Source: Bacillota bacterium
GTDB taxonomy: Bacteria > Bacillota_E > Symbiobacteriia > Symbiobacteriales > Symbiobacteriaceae
Direction: 5' to 3'
DNA length: 29,937 nucleotides
Assembly: GCA_003242675.1 (NCBI GenBank)
Contig: QGVE01000014.1
Span: forward strand, 1 to 29,937
Positions 8,961 through 19,849 of this stretch are shown one piece after another (positions within the stretch are counted from its first letter, which is position 1; the number at the start of each line of letters is the position of its first letter). Both the position numbers and the translations under genes were made by a program. The notes beneath the pieces were generated by a model. The model did not search any database, was not told the DNA's origin, and was given only the letters and a program-made list of their open reading frames with translations.

Positions 8961-9743
8961 TCATCCCCGCTCGAGGAACGCCCGGATGATCCGGTTGGTC
9001 TCCTCCGGTGCGTCCTGGTTGGCGTTGTGTCGGGCGCCGGAAAGCAGGTGGAACTCGACGTCCTCCTCGCGTGCCCAGGCGGTCATCGCCGCCCGGATGT
9101 TTCCCAGGCGGTCGTGCTCGCCGAGGAGGAGCAGGGTGCGCGCGGGGTAGCGCAGCCCGGGCCGGTGCCGCACGAAATCGAAGAGCCGCACCATCACGTC
9201 GCAGAAGCGGGCCTTGCCCATGCGGCTGAGGCACTCCCGCACATACCCCTGCACCTCGGGGCGGCAGGAGCACGCCTGCGCCGCCGCTTCCACCAGCCAC
9301 CCGAAGGGCATGAGCCGGAGCATGGGCCCCGCCAGGGCGAGGGCGGCCGCCTCCAAGGGAGACAGCCGCTGGTTGTTGCGGGTCGCATCGATGACCACCA
9401 GGGCCTCCACCCGCTCCGGGTGGCGGAGCGCGAGCTCCTGCGCGACGTTGCCGCCCATCGACTGGCCGATGAGGGTCGCCCGCTCCAGCCCCTCGTTGTC
9501 CAGCACGGCCAGGGCGTCCTGTACCAACAGGTCCGCGGAAAAGCCCTCCACGCCGGCGGACCGCCCGTGGCCGCGGGCGTCCCAGGCGAGGAGGGCGTAC
9601 TCCCGGTCAAAGGCCGGGTACTGTTCTGCGAACATGCGGTGGTCCAGCCCGGCCCCGTGGAGAAAGAAGAGGGCCCGGCCGGACCTGCCGTTGGTGAAGT
9701 AGTGAAGGGTGCCGCCCTGAACCGTGAGGGTCCGCTCCTGCAT
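8961..9743 (-). CDS. Alpha/beta-fold hydrolase
   Basis: The product has 260 residues and the layout of the classic alpha/beta hydrolase fold. The oxyanion-site motif is FLHGAGLDHRMF (about 27-38), DARGHGRS follows, and the nucleophile elbow is GQSMGG. The acid is probably the Asp in LLLGEHDRLG and the base the His in SGARHNANQD. Substrate is unknown; esterase, haloperoxidase-like and dienelactone-hydrolase-like relatives share these motifs. ATG 9743 is chosen because the minus strand has GGGAGGTG 8 bases before it. An in-frame extension to 9917 lacks an RBS and reads as Gln/Arg-rich non-protein-like sequence. There is no signal peptide, so it is cytoplasmic. It lies downstream of the subtilisin gene on the same strand, separated by a hairpin and about 200 bases. 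Confidence 0.88.
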   Translation of the reverse strand: MQERTLTVQGGTLHYFTNGRSGRALFFLHGAGLDHRMFAEQYPAFDREYALLAWDARGHGRSAGVEGFSADLLVQDALAVLDNEGLERATLIGQSMGGNVAQELALRHPERVEALVVIDATRNNQRLSPLEAAALALAGPMLRLMPFGWLVEAAAQACSCRPEVQGYVRECLSRMGKARFCDVMVRLFDFVRHRPGLRYPARTLLLLGEHDRLGNIRAAMTAWAREEDVEFHLLSGARHNANQDAPEETNRIIRAFLERG

Positions 9744-9942
9744 CTGCTGCACCTCCCGGCGTCGATCCCTGCTGCCTCCCGCGCCAGTGCTCCTGTTCCG
9801 GCTCCAACTTCTGTTCTGCCCCCGCGATTGCGTATGTGCCTGCTTCCGGTTCAGCCTTGCCGCTTCCGCTGCCCGTACTCCTGCTCCAGGATGCTCATGA
9901 TCACGTCGCTCTCCCACCGGGGATGCGAATATTCGGCAACAC
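9744..9942 (-). other. Intergenic stretch with a coding-like fragment lacking a start
   Basis: No complete gene is supported. On the minus strand a frame running from about 9941 to a stop at 9851-9853 reads protein-like (VAEYSHPRWESDVIMSIL, then EQEYGQRKR), including a possible 15-codon ORF from ATG 9898. No RBS or convincing start precedes the longer stretch, and the subtilisin gene stops just upstream. It may be a decayed gene end or chance. Confidence 0.3.
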
Positions 9943-9968
9943 GGGGCCGCCCTCCTTCAGGCGGCCCC
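9943..9968 (-). terminator. Stem-loop directly after the subtilisin gene
   Basis: A 9-bp perfect G/C stem pairs 9943-9951 with 9960-9968 around an 8-base loop, abutting the stop codon at 9969-9971. On the minus strand it is followed by GTGTTGCC, with no real U-tract, so termination efficiency is doubtful. Confidence 0.45.
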
Positions 9969-10841
9969 TCACACCTCTTCCCGCAGGAGCCGGTCTGCCC
10001 GAAGCAGGCCGGCTCCCTGCGCGGACGCGTGGATTTGGGGAAGCCACTCGGCGGTGTGCTTCAGGTGGGCCCGCACGGCCGCGGGGGAGAGGCCCGGGCG
10101 GGCCGAGAGCAGCAGGGCCGCGGCGGCGGTGACGTGGGGAGCGGCCATGGAGGTGCCGCTCATCCGGCAGAACCGGCCCCCGGGGGCCAGGGAGAAGAGG
10201 TCGGTTCCGGGCGCGACCAGGTCGACCTCGGGTCCCCGGCTGGAGAAGCGGGCCAGGCGGTCCCGCCGGTCTGTGGCCGCGACGGCCAGCACCTCGCGAT
10301 AGCTGCCGGGTGCGTCCACCTCCCCTCCCCGGCCGTCGTTGCCCGCGGCGCCCACCAGGAGGATGCCGCTCTGCTCCGCCGCGCGGATGGCCTTCGCCAG
10401 CCGGTCGTCGCCCCTCCGGCCGGTGCCGAAGCTCAGGTTGACGATCTCGCAGCCCTGCCTGCGGCACCACTCCAGGCCGGCGACGATGTCGCGGATGCGG
10501 CCGCAGCCCGTCCGGTCGAAGATCTTCACCGGCCGGATGCGCAGGGGCGGGGGCCAGATCGGCTTTCCGCCGCCCACGGCGCCTGACGCCACGGCCAGGA
10601 TGCCGGCGATGTGCGTGCCGTGGCCGTGCTCGTCCTCGGGCGGCTCGCCGGGGGAGAGCAGGTTGAGGCCGGGGCCGAGCAGGTTCCTCAGGTAGGGATG
10701 GTGGAGGTCCACCCCGCTGTCCAGCAGGCCGATCTCCACTGGGTCGCGGCGCCCCCGGTGAAGGCGCAGGAGCCGCCAGGCTTCGGGAAAGCCGGTGCGG
10801 CGGATGTGCCAGGGGGGTTTCCGCCAGATCGTGCCGCCCAT
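9969..10841 (-). CDS. S8-family (subtilisin-like) serine protease, intracellular type
   Basis: The protease has 290 residues with a complete catalytic triad: D41 (LLDSGVD), H74 (HGHGTHIAG) and S231 (SGTSMAAPHV), plus the oxyanion Asn N168 (AAGNDG). There is no signal peptide and only a very short N-terminal extension (about 35 residues with WRLLRLHRG), so it is either cytoplasmic like Bacillus Isp or exported by an unseen route. The protein is shorter than Isp (about 320) and has no C-terminal domain. Start ATG 10841 is preceded on the minus strand by GGGAGGGG. It is divergent from typA, 169 bases away. A house-cleaning or sporulation-phase protease is a fair guess, but no partner gene supports it. 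Confidence 0.9.
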   Translation of the reverse strand: MGGTIWRKPPWHIRRTGFPEAWRLLRLHRGRRDPVEIGLLDSGVDLHHPYLRNLLGPGLNLLSPGEPPEDEHGHGTHIAGILAVASGAVGGGKPIWPPPLRIRPVKIFDRTGCGRIRDIVAGLEWCRRQGCEIVNLSFGTGRRGDDRLAKAIRAAEQSGILLVGAAGNDGRGGEVDAPGSYREVLAVAATDRRDRLARFSSRGPEVDLVAPGTDLFSLAPGGRFCRMSGTSMAAPHVTAAAALLLSARPGLSPAAVRAHLKHTAEWLPQIHASAQGAGLLRADRLLREEV

Positions 10842-10910
10842 GGAGATCGCCCCTCCCGCCGGATCTGCACCATGAGTACGGCGGGCCCGACGGGAGTGCT
10901 ACTCCGCTCC

Positions 10911-10939
10911 TTTACTTTTTATGGTATCGCCCGTATAAT
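10911..10939 (+). promoter_or_regulatory. Sigma-A promoter of typA
   Basis: TTTACT (10911-10916) and a perfect TATAAT (10934-10939) are spaced by 17 bp. The predicted start is near 10946, giving a leader of about 65 bases before ATG 11011. Confidence 0.85.
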
Positions 10940-11010
10940 ACGAGAGTTGGAGTTTCCGCGGGGTTCACCCCCGTTCGTGGGCACACTTCGCCTGAGGAGC
11001 GATCTGACAC

Positions 11011-12870
<1,860 letters not shown>

Positions 12871-12889
12871 GCGGCCCCGCGCGCTCTGC

Positions 12890-12923
12890 AAGACCGCACC
12901 CGCCCGGTGCGGTCTTTTCCTTT
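12890..12923 (+). terminator. Rho-independent terminator after typA
   Basis: An 11-bp perfect stem pairs 12890-12900 (AAGACCGCACC) with 12906-12916 (GGTGCGGTCTT) around a CGCCC loop, followed by TTCCTTT. The next 204 bases (12924-13127) hold no gene that I can support and no clear promoter. Confidence 0.92.
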
Positions 12924-13127
12924 CGCTGGGCGCGGCCCGGGCGCCGGGGAGGTGGCGTCCGGGTCATGACCGGGGCGAGAATGGAAAGGATGATGGAAGG
13001 GGAGGACGCCGCCCCGGCGGTGCCCGCCCGGTGGCGGCTTCCGCAGCGGGGCCCCGGAGAGGAACCCGTCCGCCCGCGGTCGAAGAACTGCATTGTCGTC
13101 ACCCGATCCAGAAGGAGGAGACTGCCC

Positions 13128-14456
13128 GTGCGCGCGTACGACATCATCTACCGCAAACGAATGGGCCAGGAGCTGACCACCGAGGAGATCCGCTATCTCA
13201 TCCGCGGGTACGTTTCGGGCGAGGTGACGGACTACCAGATGGCGGCCTGGGCCATGGCCGTCTGCATCCGCGGCATGACGCCGCGGGAGACCGCCGACCT
13301 CACGATGGCCATGGCCGAGTCCGGCGAACAGATCGACCTCTCGGGGATCCGCGGCCGCAAGGTCGACAAGCACTCCACGGGCGGCGTGGGGGACAAGGTG
13401 TCCCTGGTCCTGGTCCCCCTGGTCGCGGCGTGCGGCGCGCCGGTGGCGAAGATGTCCGGCCGGGGGCTCGGCCATACGGGAGGCACCATCGACAAGCTGG
13501 AGTCGATCCCGGGGTTCCGGGTCGAGCTCGGCCCCCAGGAGTTCATCGACCAGGTGAACCGCATCGGCTGCGCGGTCGCGGGGCAGAGCGGCAACCTGGT
13601 CCCGGCTGACAAGAAGCTGTACGCCCTGCGGGACGTGACCGCCACCGTCGACTCCATCCCGCTCATCGCCTCTTCCATCATGTCGAAGAAGATCGCGGGC
13701 GGCGCGGACGCGGTGGTGCTGGACGTCAAGGCGGGCTCCGGCGCGTTCATGAAGAGCCTGGACGACGCCTTCCGCCTGGCGGAGATGATGGTGGCCATCG
13801 GCCGGGAGGTCGGCCGCGAGGTCGCCGCCGTCGTCTCGAACATGGACCAGCCGCTGGGGTACGCGGTGGGCAACGCCCTGGAGGTCGCCGAGGCCATCGA
13901 GACCCTGCGCGGCTTCGGCCCGCGGGACCTGGAGGAGCTCTGCCTGCAGCTGGGCTCGCAGATGCTCCGCCTGGCAGGGGTGGCGGAAGATGCCGAGTCG
14001 GCCAGGAAGATGCTGATCAGGGCCCTGCGGGCGGGCCACGGGCTGAACAAGCTGATCGAGATGGTGGAGGCGCAGGGCGGCGACGCCCATTACATCCGCC
14101 AGCCGGTGAAGCTTCCCCGGGCCCGGCGGATCGTCCCGGTCGAAGCCCCGGAGGCGGGTTACGTGCAGGCGATCGACGCCCTGGAGGTCGGCACGGCCGC
14201 CATGCTGCTCGGGGCCGGGCGCGAGACGAAGGAGTCGCCGATCGACCTCGCGGTGGGCGTCGTGCTCCGCAAGAAGGTCGGGGATCCGGTGGAGGCCGGC
14301 GAGGTGCTGGCGGAGCTGCACGTGAACTCGGAGAAGCGGCTCCGCGAGGCGCAGGAGCGCCTGGTCGGGGCGTACCGCATCGGCAAGGAGCGGCCGGCCG
14401 AGCCGCCGCTGGTCTACGGCCTGGTCACGGCCAGCGGCACGGAGCGCTGGGCGTAG
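13128..14456 (+). CDS. pdp: Pyrimidine-nucleoside phosphorylase
   Basis: The enzyme has 442 residues. It splits uridine, thymidine and deoxyuridine with phosphate into base and (deoxy)ribose-1-phosphate for salvage. It matches the thymidine/pyrimidine phosphorylase signature in [17 protein letters not shown] (110-126), and the phosphate-binding [10 protein letters not shown] is at 81-90. [13 protein letters not shown] and the C-terminal alpha/beta domain ([17 protein letters not shown], about 345-361) are typical. In Gram-positive bacteria this sequence type is usually the broad-specificity enzyme rather than strict DeoA. GTG 13128 is chosen because AAGGAGGAG (13112-13120) is well placed; the frame is open 54 codons further upstream without an RBS. 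No other nucleoside gene is adjacent, although uridine kinase lies about 10 kb away. Confidence 0.94.
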   Translation: MRAYDIIYRKRMGQELTTEEIRYLIRGYVSGEVTDYQMAAWAMAVCIRGMTPRETADLTMAMAESGEQIDLSGIRGRKVDKHSTGGVGDKVSLVLVPLVAACGAPVAKMSGRGLGHTGGTIDKLESIPGFRVELGPQEFIDQVNRIGCAVAGQSGNLVPADKKLYALRDVTATVDSIPLIASSIMSKKIAGGADAVVLDVKAGSGAFMKSLDDAFRLAEMMVAIGREVGREVAAVVSNMDQPLGYAVGNALEVAEAIETLRGFGPRDLEELCLQLGSQMLRLAGVAEDAESARKMLIRALRAGHGLNKLIEMVEAQGGDAHYIRQPVKLPRARRIVPVEAPEAGYVQAIDALEVGTAAMLLGAGRETKESPIDLAVGVVLRKKVGDPVEAGEVLAELHVNSEKRLREAQERLVGAYRIGKERPAEPPLVYGLVTASGTERWA

Positions 14457-14459
14457 CGC

Positions 14460-14510
14460 GCGGCAGGAGGGGGCACCTGGTGCTCCCTTCCTGCCGCTTA
14501 TAGCACTTTT
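14460..14510 (+). terminator. Terminator after the nucleoside phosphorylase
   Basis: A long hairpin pairs 14460-14475 with 14481-14497 (GCGGCAGGA arms perfect, inner part with mismatches), followed by TTATAGCACTTTT. It starts 4 bases after the stop codon. Confidence 0.8.
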
Positions 14511-14614
14511 GGGCCAGCGCGCGGCGACCGTGGACCATGGACCGGATGGGCCGGTGACCCCAATGGCCGTTCGGGGTCCGTCCAGGTATCATTAGGATCA
14601 GGAGGCTTGGAGCC

Positions 14615-16204
14615 ATGCGCAGCCTGACGGCCAAGTTCATGGTGGGCATCAGCGGCCTCGTCCTGGCCGTCCTCTTCGTCGCGCTCGCGCTGGACTTCGC
14701 CTACCAGCAGCGGCAGGCCGACGCGGACCTGCTCATCAAGGCGAGCCTCGTGGCGAAGCAGCAGCAGGCGACCCGCTCGTTTATCTCCCGGTCCAGCGGG
14801 GAGTTCGTCCACGGCGGCCAGGCCCGCCCGCTGGAGCCGGCGGAGGTCGGCGAGGGCGTGTCGGACATCTTCGCGGACCTCTCCAAGTCCCAGGTCAAGC
14901 AGACCAACCTGAACCCGCGCATTCCGGAGAACGCCCCCGATGACTTCGAGCGGGCGGCTCTGGAGTACTTCATGCAGGACCCGTCGCACAACGAGGTCTG
15001 GCAGCGGGTGACCCTGGAGGACGGCACGCCGGCCTTCCGCTACGTGATGGCGCTGCGCGCCGAGGAGTCGTGCCTGCGCTGCCACGGTGAGCCGAAGGGG
15101 GAGCTGGACCAGACCGGCTACCCGAAGGAGGGGCTGAAGCTGGGCGACGTGGCCGGTGCGATCAGCGTCATCCTGCCCATGCGGGAGACCCTGGCCGCGG
15201 CCCGGGCCGAGTCGCTGCGGCTGGCCGCGATCGTGGCCTTCCTGGCCCTGGCCTGCCTGGGCCTGATCTGGCTGATCCTGTACCGGCAGGTGGCCACTCC
15301 GCTGGCCGAGCTGGCCGAGGTCGCGACGCACATCGGGATGGGCAACTTCGTCATCGATCCGGAGCGGCTGCAGGCCCTGAAGGCCAACCATGAGACCGCC
15401 GTCGTCGCCGAGGCCTTCGAGCAGATGTCGGGCCGCCTGCAGGAGCTGTACGCCGGCCTGGAGCAGAAGGTGGCCGAGCGCACCCGGGAGCTGGAGCAGG
15501 CCAACCGGGAGCTGGAGCGGGCCTCGCGCTACAAGTCGGAGTTTCTCACCATGATCTCCCACGAGCTGCGCACGCCGCTCACGTCGATCATCACCTTCAC
15601 GGAGCTCCTGCTGAACGACCCGCGGATGGCCCCTGAGCAGCGGGAGTCCCTCACCGAGGTGCTGGAGTCCAGCCAGAAGCTCCTCAACATGATCACCAAC
15701 CTGCTGGACTACTCCCGGCTGGAGGCCGGCAGGGTGAAGCTCTTCCGGGAGGTGCTGGACCCGCGCGACCTGATCCGCGACGCGGTGCGCACCATCACGC
15801 CTCTTGCCGAGAAGAAGCGGATCGTGCTGGCCGTCGACTGCGCGGAGGAGGTGCCCCTGGTCCACGCCGACCCGCTGCGCATCTCCCAGGTGCTGCTCAA
15901 CCTGCTCAGCAACGCGGTCAAGTTCACGCCCGAAGGCGGGCGGGTGTCGGTGGAGTGTGGGGCGGACGAGAGGGAGGTGCGCGTGACGGTGCGCGACACG
16001 GGCCCGGGTGTGCCGAAGGAGGAGCAGGAGCTGATCTTCGAGCCCTTCCGGCAGGGGCACGGGGAGCGGCGGCCCGAAGGGTGGGGCCTGGGACTGGCTC
16101 TCTCCGCCTCGCTGGTCCGGGCTCACGAGGGCCGGATCTGGGTCGAGTCGGAGCCCGGACACGGCGCGGCGTTCACGTTCACACTACCGATCTGGCGCGA
16201 GTGA
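14615..16204 (+). CDS. Membrane sensor histidine kinase with CxxCH heme-binding sensor domain
   Basis: The kinase has 529 residues. A first membrane segment (about 8-27, VGISGLVLAVLFVALALDFA) is followed by an extracytoplasmic DUF3365/Tll0287-like domain (about 30-190). This domain contains C153-LR-C156-H157 (EESCLRCHGEP), a c-type heme attachment motif. A second membrane segment lies at about 203-227 (AAIVAFLALACLGLIWLILY), then HAMP and a coiled coil (EQKVAERTRELEQANRELER). The HisKA domain has phospho-acceptor H316 in MISHELRTPLTS. The HATPase_c domain has its N box (NLLSNAVKFTPEGG), G1 (DTGPGVPKEE), F box (FEPFRQG) and G2 (GWGLGLALS). ATG 14615 lies 9 bases after AGGAGG (14600-14605). The response regulator follows 13 bases later. 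The heme suggests a redox or gas signal (O2, NO, electron-transport state). This is inference. Confidence 0.92.
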   Translation: MRSLTAKFMVGISGLVLAVLFVALALDFAYQQRQADADLLIKASLVAKQQQATRSFISRSSGEFVHGGQARPLEPAEVGEGVSDIFADLSKSQVKQTNLNPRIPENAPDDFERAALEYFMQDPSHNEVWQRVTLEDGTPAFRYVMALRAEESCLRCHGEPKGELDQTGYPKEGLKLGDVAGAISVILPMRETLAAARAESLRLAAIVAFLALACLGLIWLILYRQVATPLAELAEVATHIGMGNFVIDPERLQALKANHETAVVAEAFEQMSGRLQELYAGLEQKVAERTRELEQANRELERASRYKSEFLTMISHELRTPLTSIITFTELLLNDPRMAPEQRESLTEVLESSQKLLNMITNLLDYSRLEAGRVKLFREVLDPRDLIRDAVRTITPLAEKKRIVLAVDCAEEVPLVHADPLRISQVLLNLLSNAVKFTPEGGRVSVECGADEREVRVTVRDTGPGVPKEEQELIFEPFRQGHGERRPEGWGLGLALSASLVRAHEGRIWVESEPGHGAAFTFTLPIWRE

Positions 16205-16217
16205 GGGAGCGGTGTCG

Positions 16218-16916
16218 ATGACGAACACGAAGAAGCGCATCTTGGTGGTCGACGACGACCCGAAGATCCTGAAGGCCCTGGACCAGGCGCTCCAGCAGGA
16301 AGGGTATGAGGTCTACCGCGCAGAGGACGGCCTGCAGGCCCTGGAGATGGCCCGCAAGGTGAAGCCGGACCTGATGATCCTCGACATCATGCTGCCCAAG
16401 ATGGACGGCTTCGAGGTCCTGGCCCAGCTGCAGTCGGAGGGCGGCATCCCGACGCTCATCCTCTCCGCCCGCGGCGAGGAGATGGACAAGGTCGTCGGCT
16501 TCAACGTCGGCGCGGACGACTACCTGGTCAAGCCCTTCCGGCTCTCCGAGCTGCTGCTGCGGGTCCGGGCGATCCTGCGCCGCACCGCCGGCGCCCGCGC
16601 GCCGATCGACGAGGACCGGCCGCTGAAGTTCAAGGACATCGAGATCCACCGCTCTTCGCGCACCGTCATCGTGCGGGGCAAGCCCGTGGACCTCACCCCG
16701 AAGGAGTTCGACCTGCTCTGGCTGCTGGCCAGCCACCCCGGCCACGTGTTCAGCCGGGAGGCCCTCCTGCAGCGGGTGTGGCACTCCGACTACTCCGGCG
16801 ACGAGGCCGCGCTGACGGTGTGCGTGCGCCGGCTCAGGGAGAAGATCGAGCGGGACCCGGGGCATCCGGAGCTGATCAAGACCATTTGGGGCATCGGCTA
16901 TAAGTTCGACGGATAG
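16218..16916 (+). CDS. OmpR/PhoB-family response regulator
   Basis: The regulator has 232 residues. The receiver domain has the acidic pocket (VVDDDPKIL), phospho-acceptor D56 (LMILDIMLPKMDGFEVL), conserved Thr/Ser (LILSARGEE) and Lys (YLVKPFRLSELLLRVRAILRR). A winged-helix DNA-binding domain follows (about 135-232; VDLTPKEFDLLWLLASHPGHVFSREALLQ, VCVRRLREKIE, IKTIWGIGYKF). ATG 16218 is preferred because GAGGGAG (16203-16209) is 8 bases before it; the GTG at 16212 would be too close. It is co-transcribed with the upstream heme-type kinase and is its evident partner. Its target genes are unknown; the membrane protein that follows is the nearest candidate. Confidence 0.94.
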   Translation: MTNTKKRILVVDDDPKILKALDQALQQEGYEVYRAEDGLQALEMARKVKPDLMILDIMLPKMDGFEVLAQLQSEGGIPTLILSARGEEMDKVVGFNVGADDYLVKPFRLSELLLRVRAILRRTAGARAPIDEDRPLKFKDIEIHRSSRTVIVRGKPVDLTPKEFDLLWLLASHPGHVFSREALLQRVWHSDYSGDEAALTVCVRRLREKIERDPGHPELIKTIWGIGYKFDG

Positions 16917-16989
16917 CCCTTTGGCGTGCTTTGGTCCACGTTAGTTTTGCGAAAGGGCCACGAAAGGATCGTGAAAGAAACGGGCGCTA

Positions 16990-17021
16990 CCCTGAAAGTG
17001 GAACGATTCTACCCTTCAGGG
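16990..17021 (+). promoter_or_regulatory. Hairpin covering the ribosome binding site of the next gene
   Basis: CCCTGAA (16990-16996) pairs with TTCAGGG (17015-17021), and the inner GTGGAA (16998-17003) pairs with TTCTAC (17007-17012) around a CGA loop. The 3' arm contains AGGG of the Shine-Dalgarno sequence AGGGGG (17018-17023) for the TTG start at 17032. No U-tract follows, so it is not an intrinsic terminator. Translational masking or an RNA-thermometer-like role is possible. Confidence 0.45.
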
Positions 17022-17031
17022 GGTGCCCATA

Positions 17032-17787
17032 TTGTTACCGCTCATCCACGCAGCCGGCCTGCAGTTCCTTTCGTGGTCGCTGGGGCTCGTGGCCACGCTG
17101 GCCTTGCTCGACAGCAAGAACGGACTGGTGCGGGATCACCCGCCGCGGGCGTGGCGCGTGGCGGGGAGGCTGCCGGGCCCGCTGGCGGCCCTGAGCCTTG
17201 CGGCCGTGGTGCTGGGCGGCGCGCCGCGGTGGGTGTCGCTGGGCCTGGTCCTGCCGTACGCGCTCATGGCCCTGGGCGCGAGCTGGGCCTGGTACCGGGG
17301 CGCGGCGGCGGACGTGCGCCGGCAGCAGGAGCGGGAGGCCGCCATCCTCGGCCTGCTCGCCGTGCTGTTCGCCAGCCTGGCGCAGACGGACGCGGACGGG
17401 CTCCCGGCGCTCTCGTTGGCCGCGTCGCTGGGCGGGGCCGCGCTGGTGGGCGGCCTGGCCATCCTGGCCCTCAGCGGCGCGCTGGGCGGCCGGTGGGACG
17501 AGGTGGAGGTGCACCCCAACTGCGACGGGATCCCGGTGCGGGTGGTCTTCACGGGCCTCGGGCTCACCCTGCTGGCGGCCTCCGACGTCGGGCGGGCCGT
17601 CTTCGCCGGCGGGATCGCCGTGCCGGAGCCGCTCCTGCTGTGGCTCGGCTGCTCGCTGCTGGTCCCCGGCCTGCTGGTCGCCGCCGGATGCCGGCTGGGG
17701 GCGTGGAACCGGCCGCTGCTCTGGAGCAGCGCCTGCTGCGCCGCCGCCCTCGGGCAGATGGCCCTGCAGACGGTCCTGGTCGCTTGA
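17032..17787 (+). CDS. Polytopic membrane protein of unknown function
   Basis: The product has 251 residues and I do not recognise it. TTG 17032 is chosen because AGGGGG (17018-17023) is correctly spaced; the in-frame GTG at 17023 lies inside that RBS. The sequence is dominated by seven or eight hydrophobic spans. The first is IHAAGLQFLSWSLGLVATLA near the N-terminus; others include LSLAAVVLGG, LVLPYALMALGASWAW, AILGLLAVLFASLA, AALVGGLAILALSGAL, VFTGLGLTLLAAS, LLLWLGCSLLVPGLLVAAG and CCAAALGQMALQTVLVA. A short polar loop, GGRWDEVEVHPNCDGIPVR, lies between spans. The size and span count resemble quinol-oxidoreductase anchor subunits (DmsC/NrfD type), but no motif proves it and no catalytic partner gene is nearby. 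It follows the two-component system on the same strand, with the RBS-masking hairpin in between. A bidirectional terminator follows. Confidence 0.75.
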   Translation: MLPLIHAAGLQFLSWSLGLVATLALLDSKNGLVRDHPPRAWRVAGRLPGPLAALSLAAVVLGGAPRWVSLGLVLPYALMALGASWAWYRGAAADVRRQQEREAAILGLLAVLFASLAQTDADGLPALSLAASLGGAALVGGLAILALSGALGGRWDEVEVHPNCDGIPVRVVFTGLGLTLLAASDVGRAVFAGGIAVPEPLLLWLGCSLLVPGLLVAAGCRLGAWNRPLLWSSACCAAALGQMALQTVLVA

Positions 17788-17800
17788 AGAGGAAAACAAC

Positions 17801-17833
17801 AACCGCCTGCCGCAGGGGCAGGCGGTTTTCTTC
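17801..17833. terminator. Bidirectional terminator between the membrane protein and oppF
   Basis: An 11-bp perfect stem pairs 17801-17811 (AACCGCCTGCC) with 17817-17827 (GGCAGGCGGTT) around a GCAGG loop. On the plus strand TTCTTC follows; on the minus strand the stem runs into GTTGTTTTCC. It lies between convergent genes and probably serves both. Confidence 0.88.
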
Positions 17834-17837
17834 TGCC

Positions 17838-18826
17838 TCAGGTGTTCAGCGGGAAGTGGCACGCCACGGCGTGGCCGTTCTCCACCGGGGTCAGCTGCGG
17901 CTCCTCCTCCCGGCACCGCTTCTGCGCGTACCGGCAGCGGTTCTGGAACCGGCAGCCGGGCGGCGGGTTGACCGGGCTGGGCGGGTCGCCCTCCAGCAGG
18001 ATGCGCTGCCGGCTGGTCTCGAGCTTCGGGTCGGGGATGGGCGCTGCCGAGAGCAGCGCCTGGGTGTACGGGTGCATCGGCCGCTCGTACAGCTTGTCGC
18101 TGTCGGCCAGCTCGACGATGCGCCCCAGGTACATCACCGCGATGCGGTGGGAGATGTGCCGGACCATCGCCAGGTCGTGGGCGATGAACAGGTAGGCCAG
18201 CCCCAGCTGCTCCTGCAGATCCTCCAGGAGGTTGACGACCTGCGCCTGAATCGAGACGTCCAGGGCGGAGATGGGCTCGTCGCACACGATGAACTGCGGT
18301 TCGACCGCCAGGGCCCGGGCGATGCCGATGCGCTGCCGCTGGCCACCCGAGAACTCGTGGGGGAACCGGTTGGCGTGCTCGGGCAGGAGGCCGACCAGGT
18401 CCAGCAGGTGGTAGATGCGTTCCATGCGCTCCTTGCCCGAGGCCAGGTTGTGGATGTCGAGCGCCTCGCCGATGATGTCCGCGGCGGTCATGCGCGGGTC
18501 CAGGGAGGCGTAGGGGTCCTGGAAGATCATCTGCATCTTGCGCCGGTACGGCAGGAACTCCTTCTGGGGGAGGTGCAGGATCTCCTGCCCCTCGAAGTAG
18601 ACCTCGCCGGCGGTGGGCTCGTAGATGCGCAGCAGGGCCCGGCCCACGGTCGTCTTGCCGCACCCGGACTCGCCCACCAGTCCCAGCGTCTCGCCCTGAT
18701 GGATGGTGAAGGAGATGTCGTCCACCGCCTTCACGTGGCCGACCACGCGCGGGATGGGGAAGCCCCGGGTGATGGGGAAGTACATCTTCAGGCCCTTGAC
18801 CTCGATCAGCGGATTGCCCTGCCTGG

Positions 18827-18830
<4 letters not shown>
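17838..18830 (-). CDS. oppF: Oligopeptide ABC transporter ATP-binding protein OppF
   Basis: The ATPase has 330 residues and powers uptake of peptides. Motifs include the Walker [10 protein letters not shown] (about 54-62), signature [15 protein letters not shown], Walker [15 protein letters not shown] and the H-loop FIAHDLAMV. The OppD/DppD-type C-terminal extension ([15 protein letters not shown], with a later HAVACHFP) has four spaced cysteines, a pattern seen in peptide ATPases and reported to bind an Fe-S cluster in a DppD. The extra N-terminal residues ([22 protein letters not shown]) are typical of OppF compared with OppD. GTG 18830 overlaps the oppD stop by 4 bases (GTGA) and has AGGAGGTGA upstream. 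Last gene of the operon. Confidence 0.93.
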
Positions 18831-19837
<1,007 letters not shown>

Positions 19838-19849
19838 GGCCGTCCCTCC

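Noticed and set aside
9744..9917. N-terminal extension of the alpha/beta hydrolase to 9917
   Set aside because: The extra 58 residues are Arg/Gln/Ser-rich, lack an RBS, and a good RBS lies before ATG 9743.
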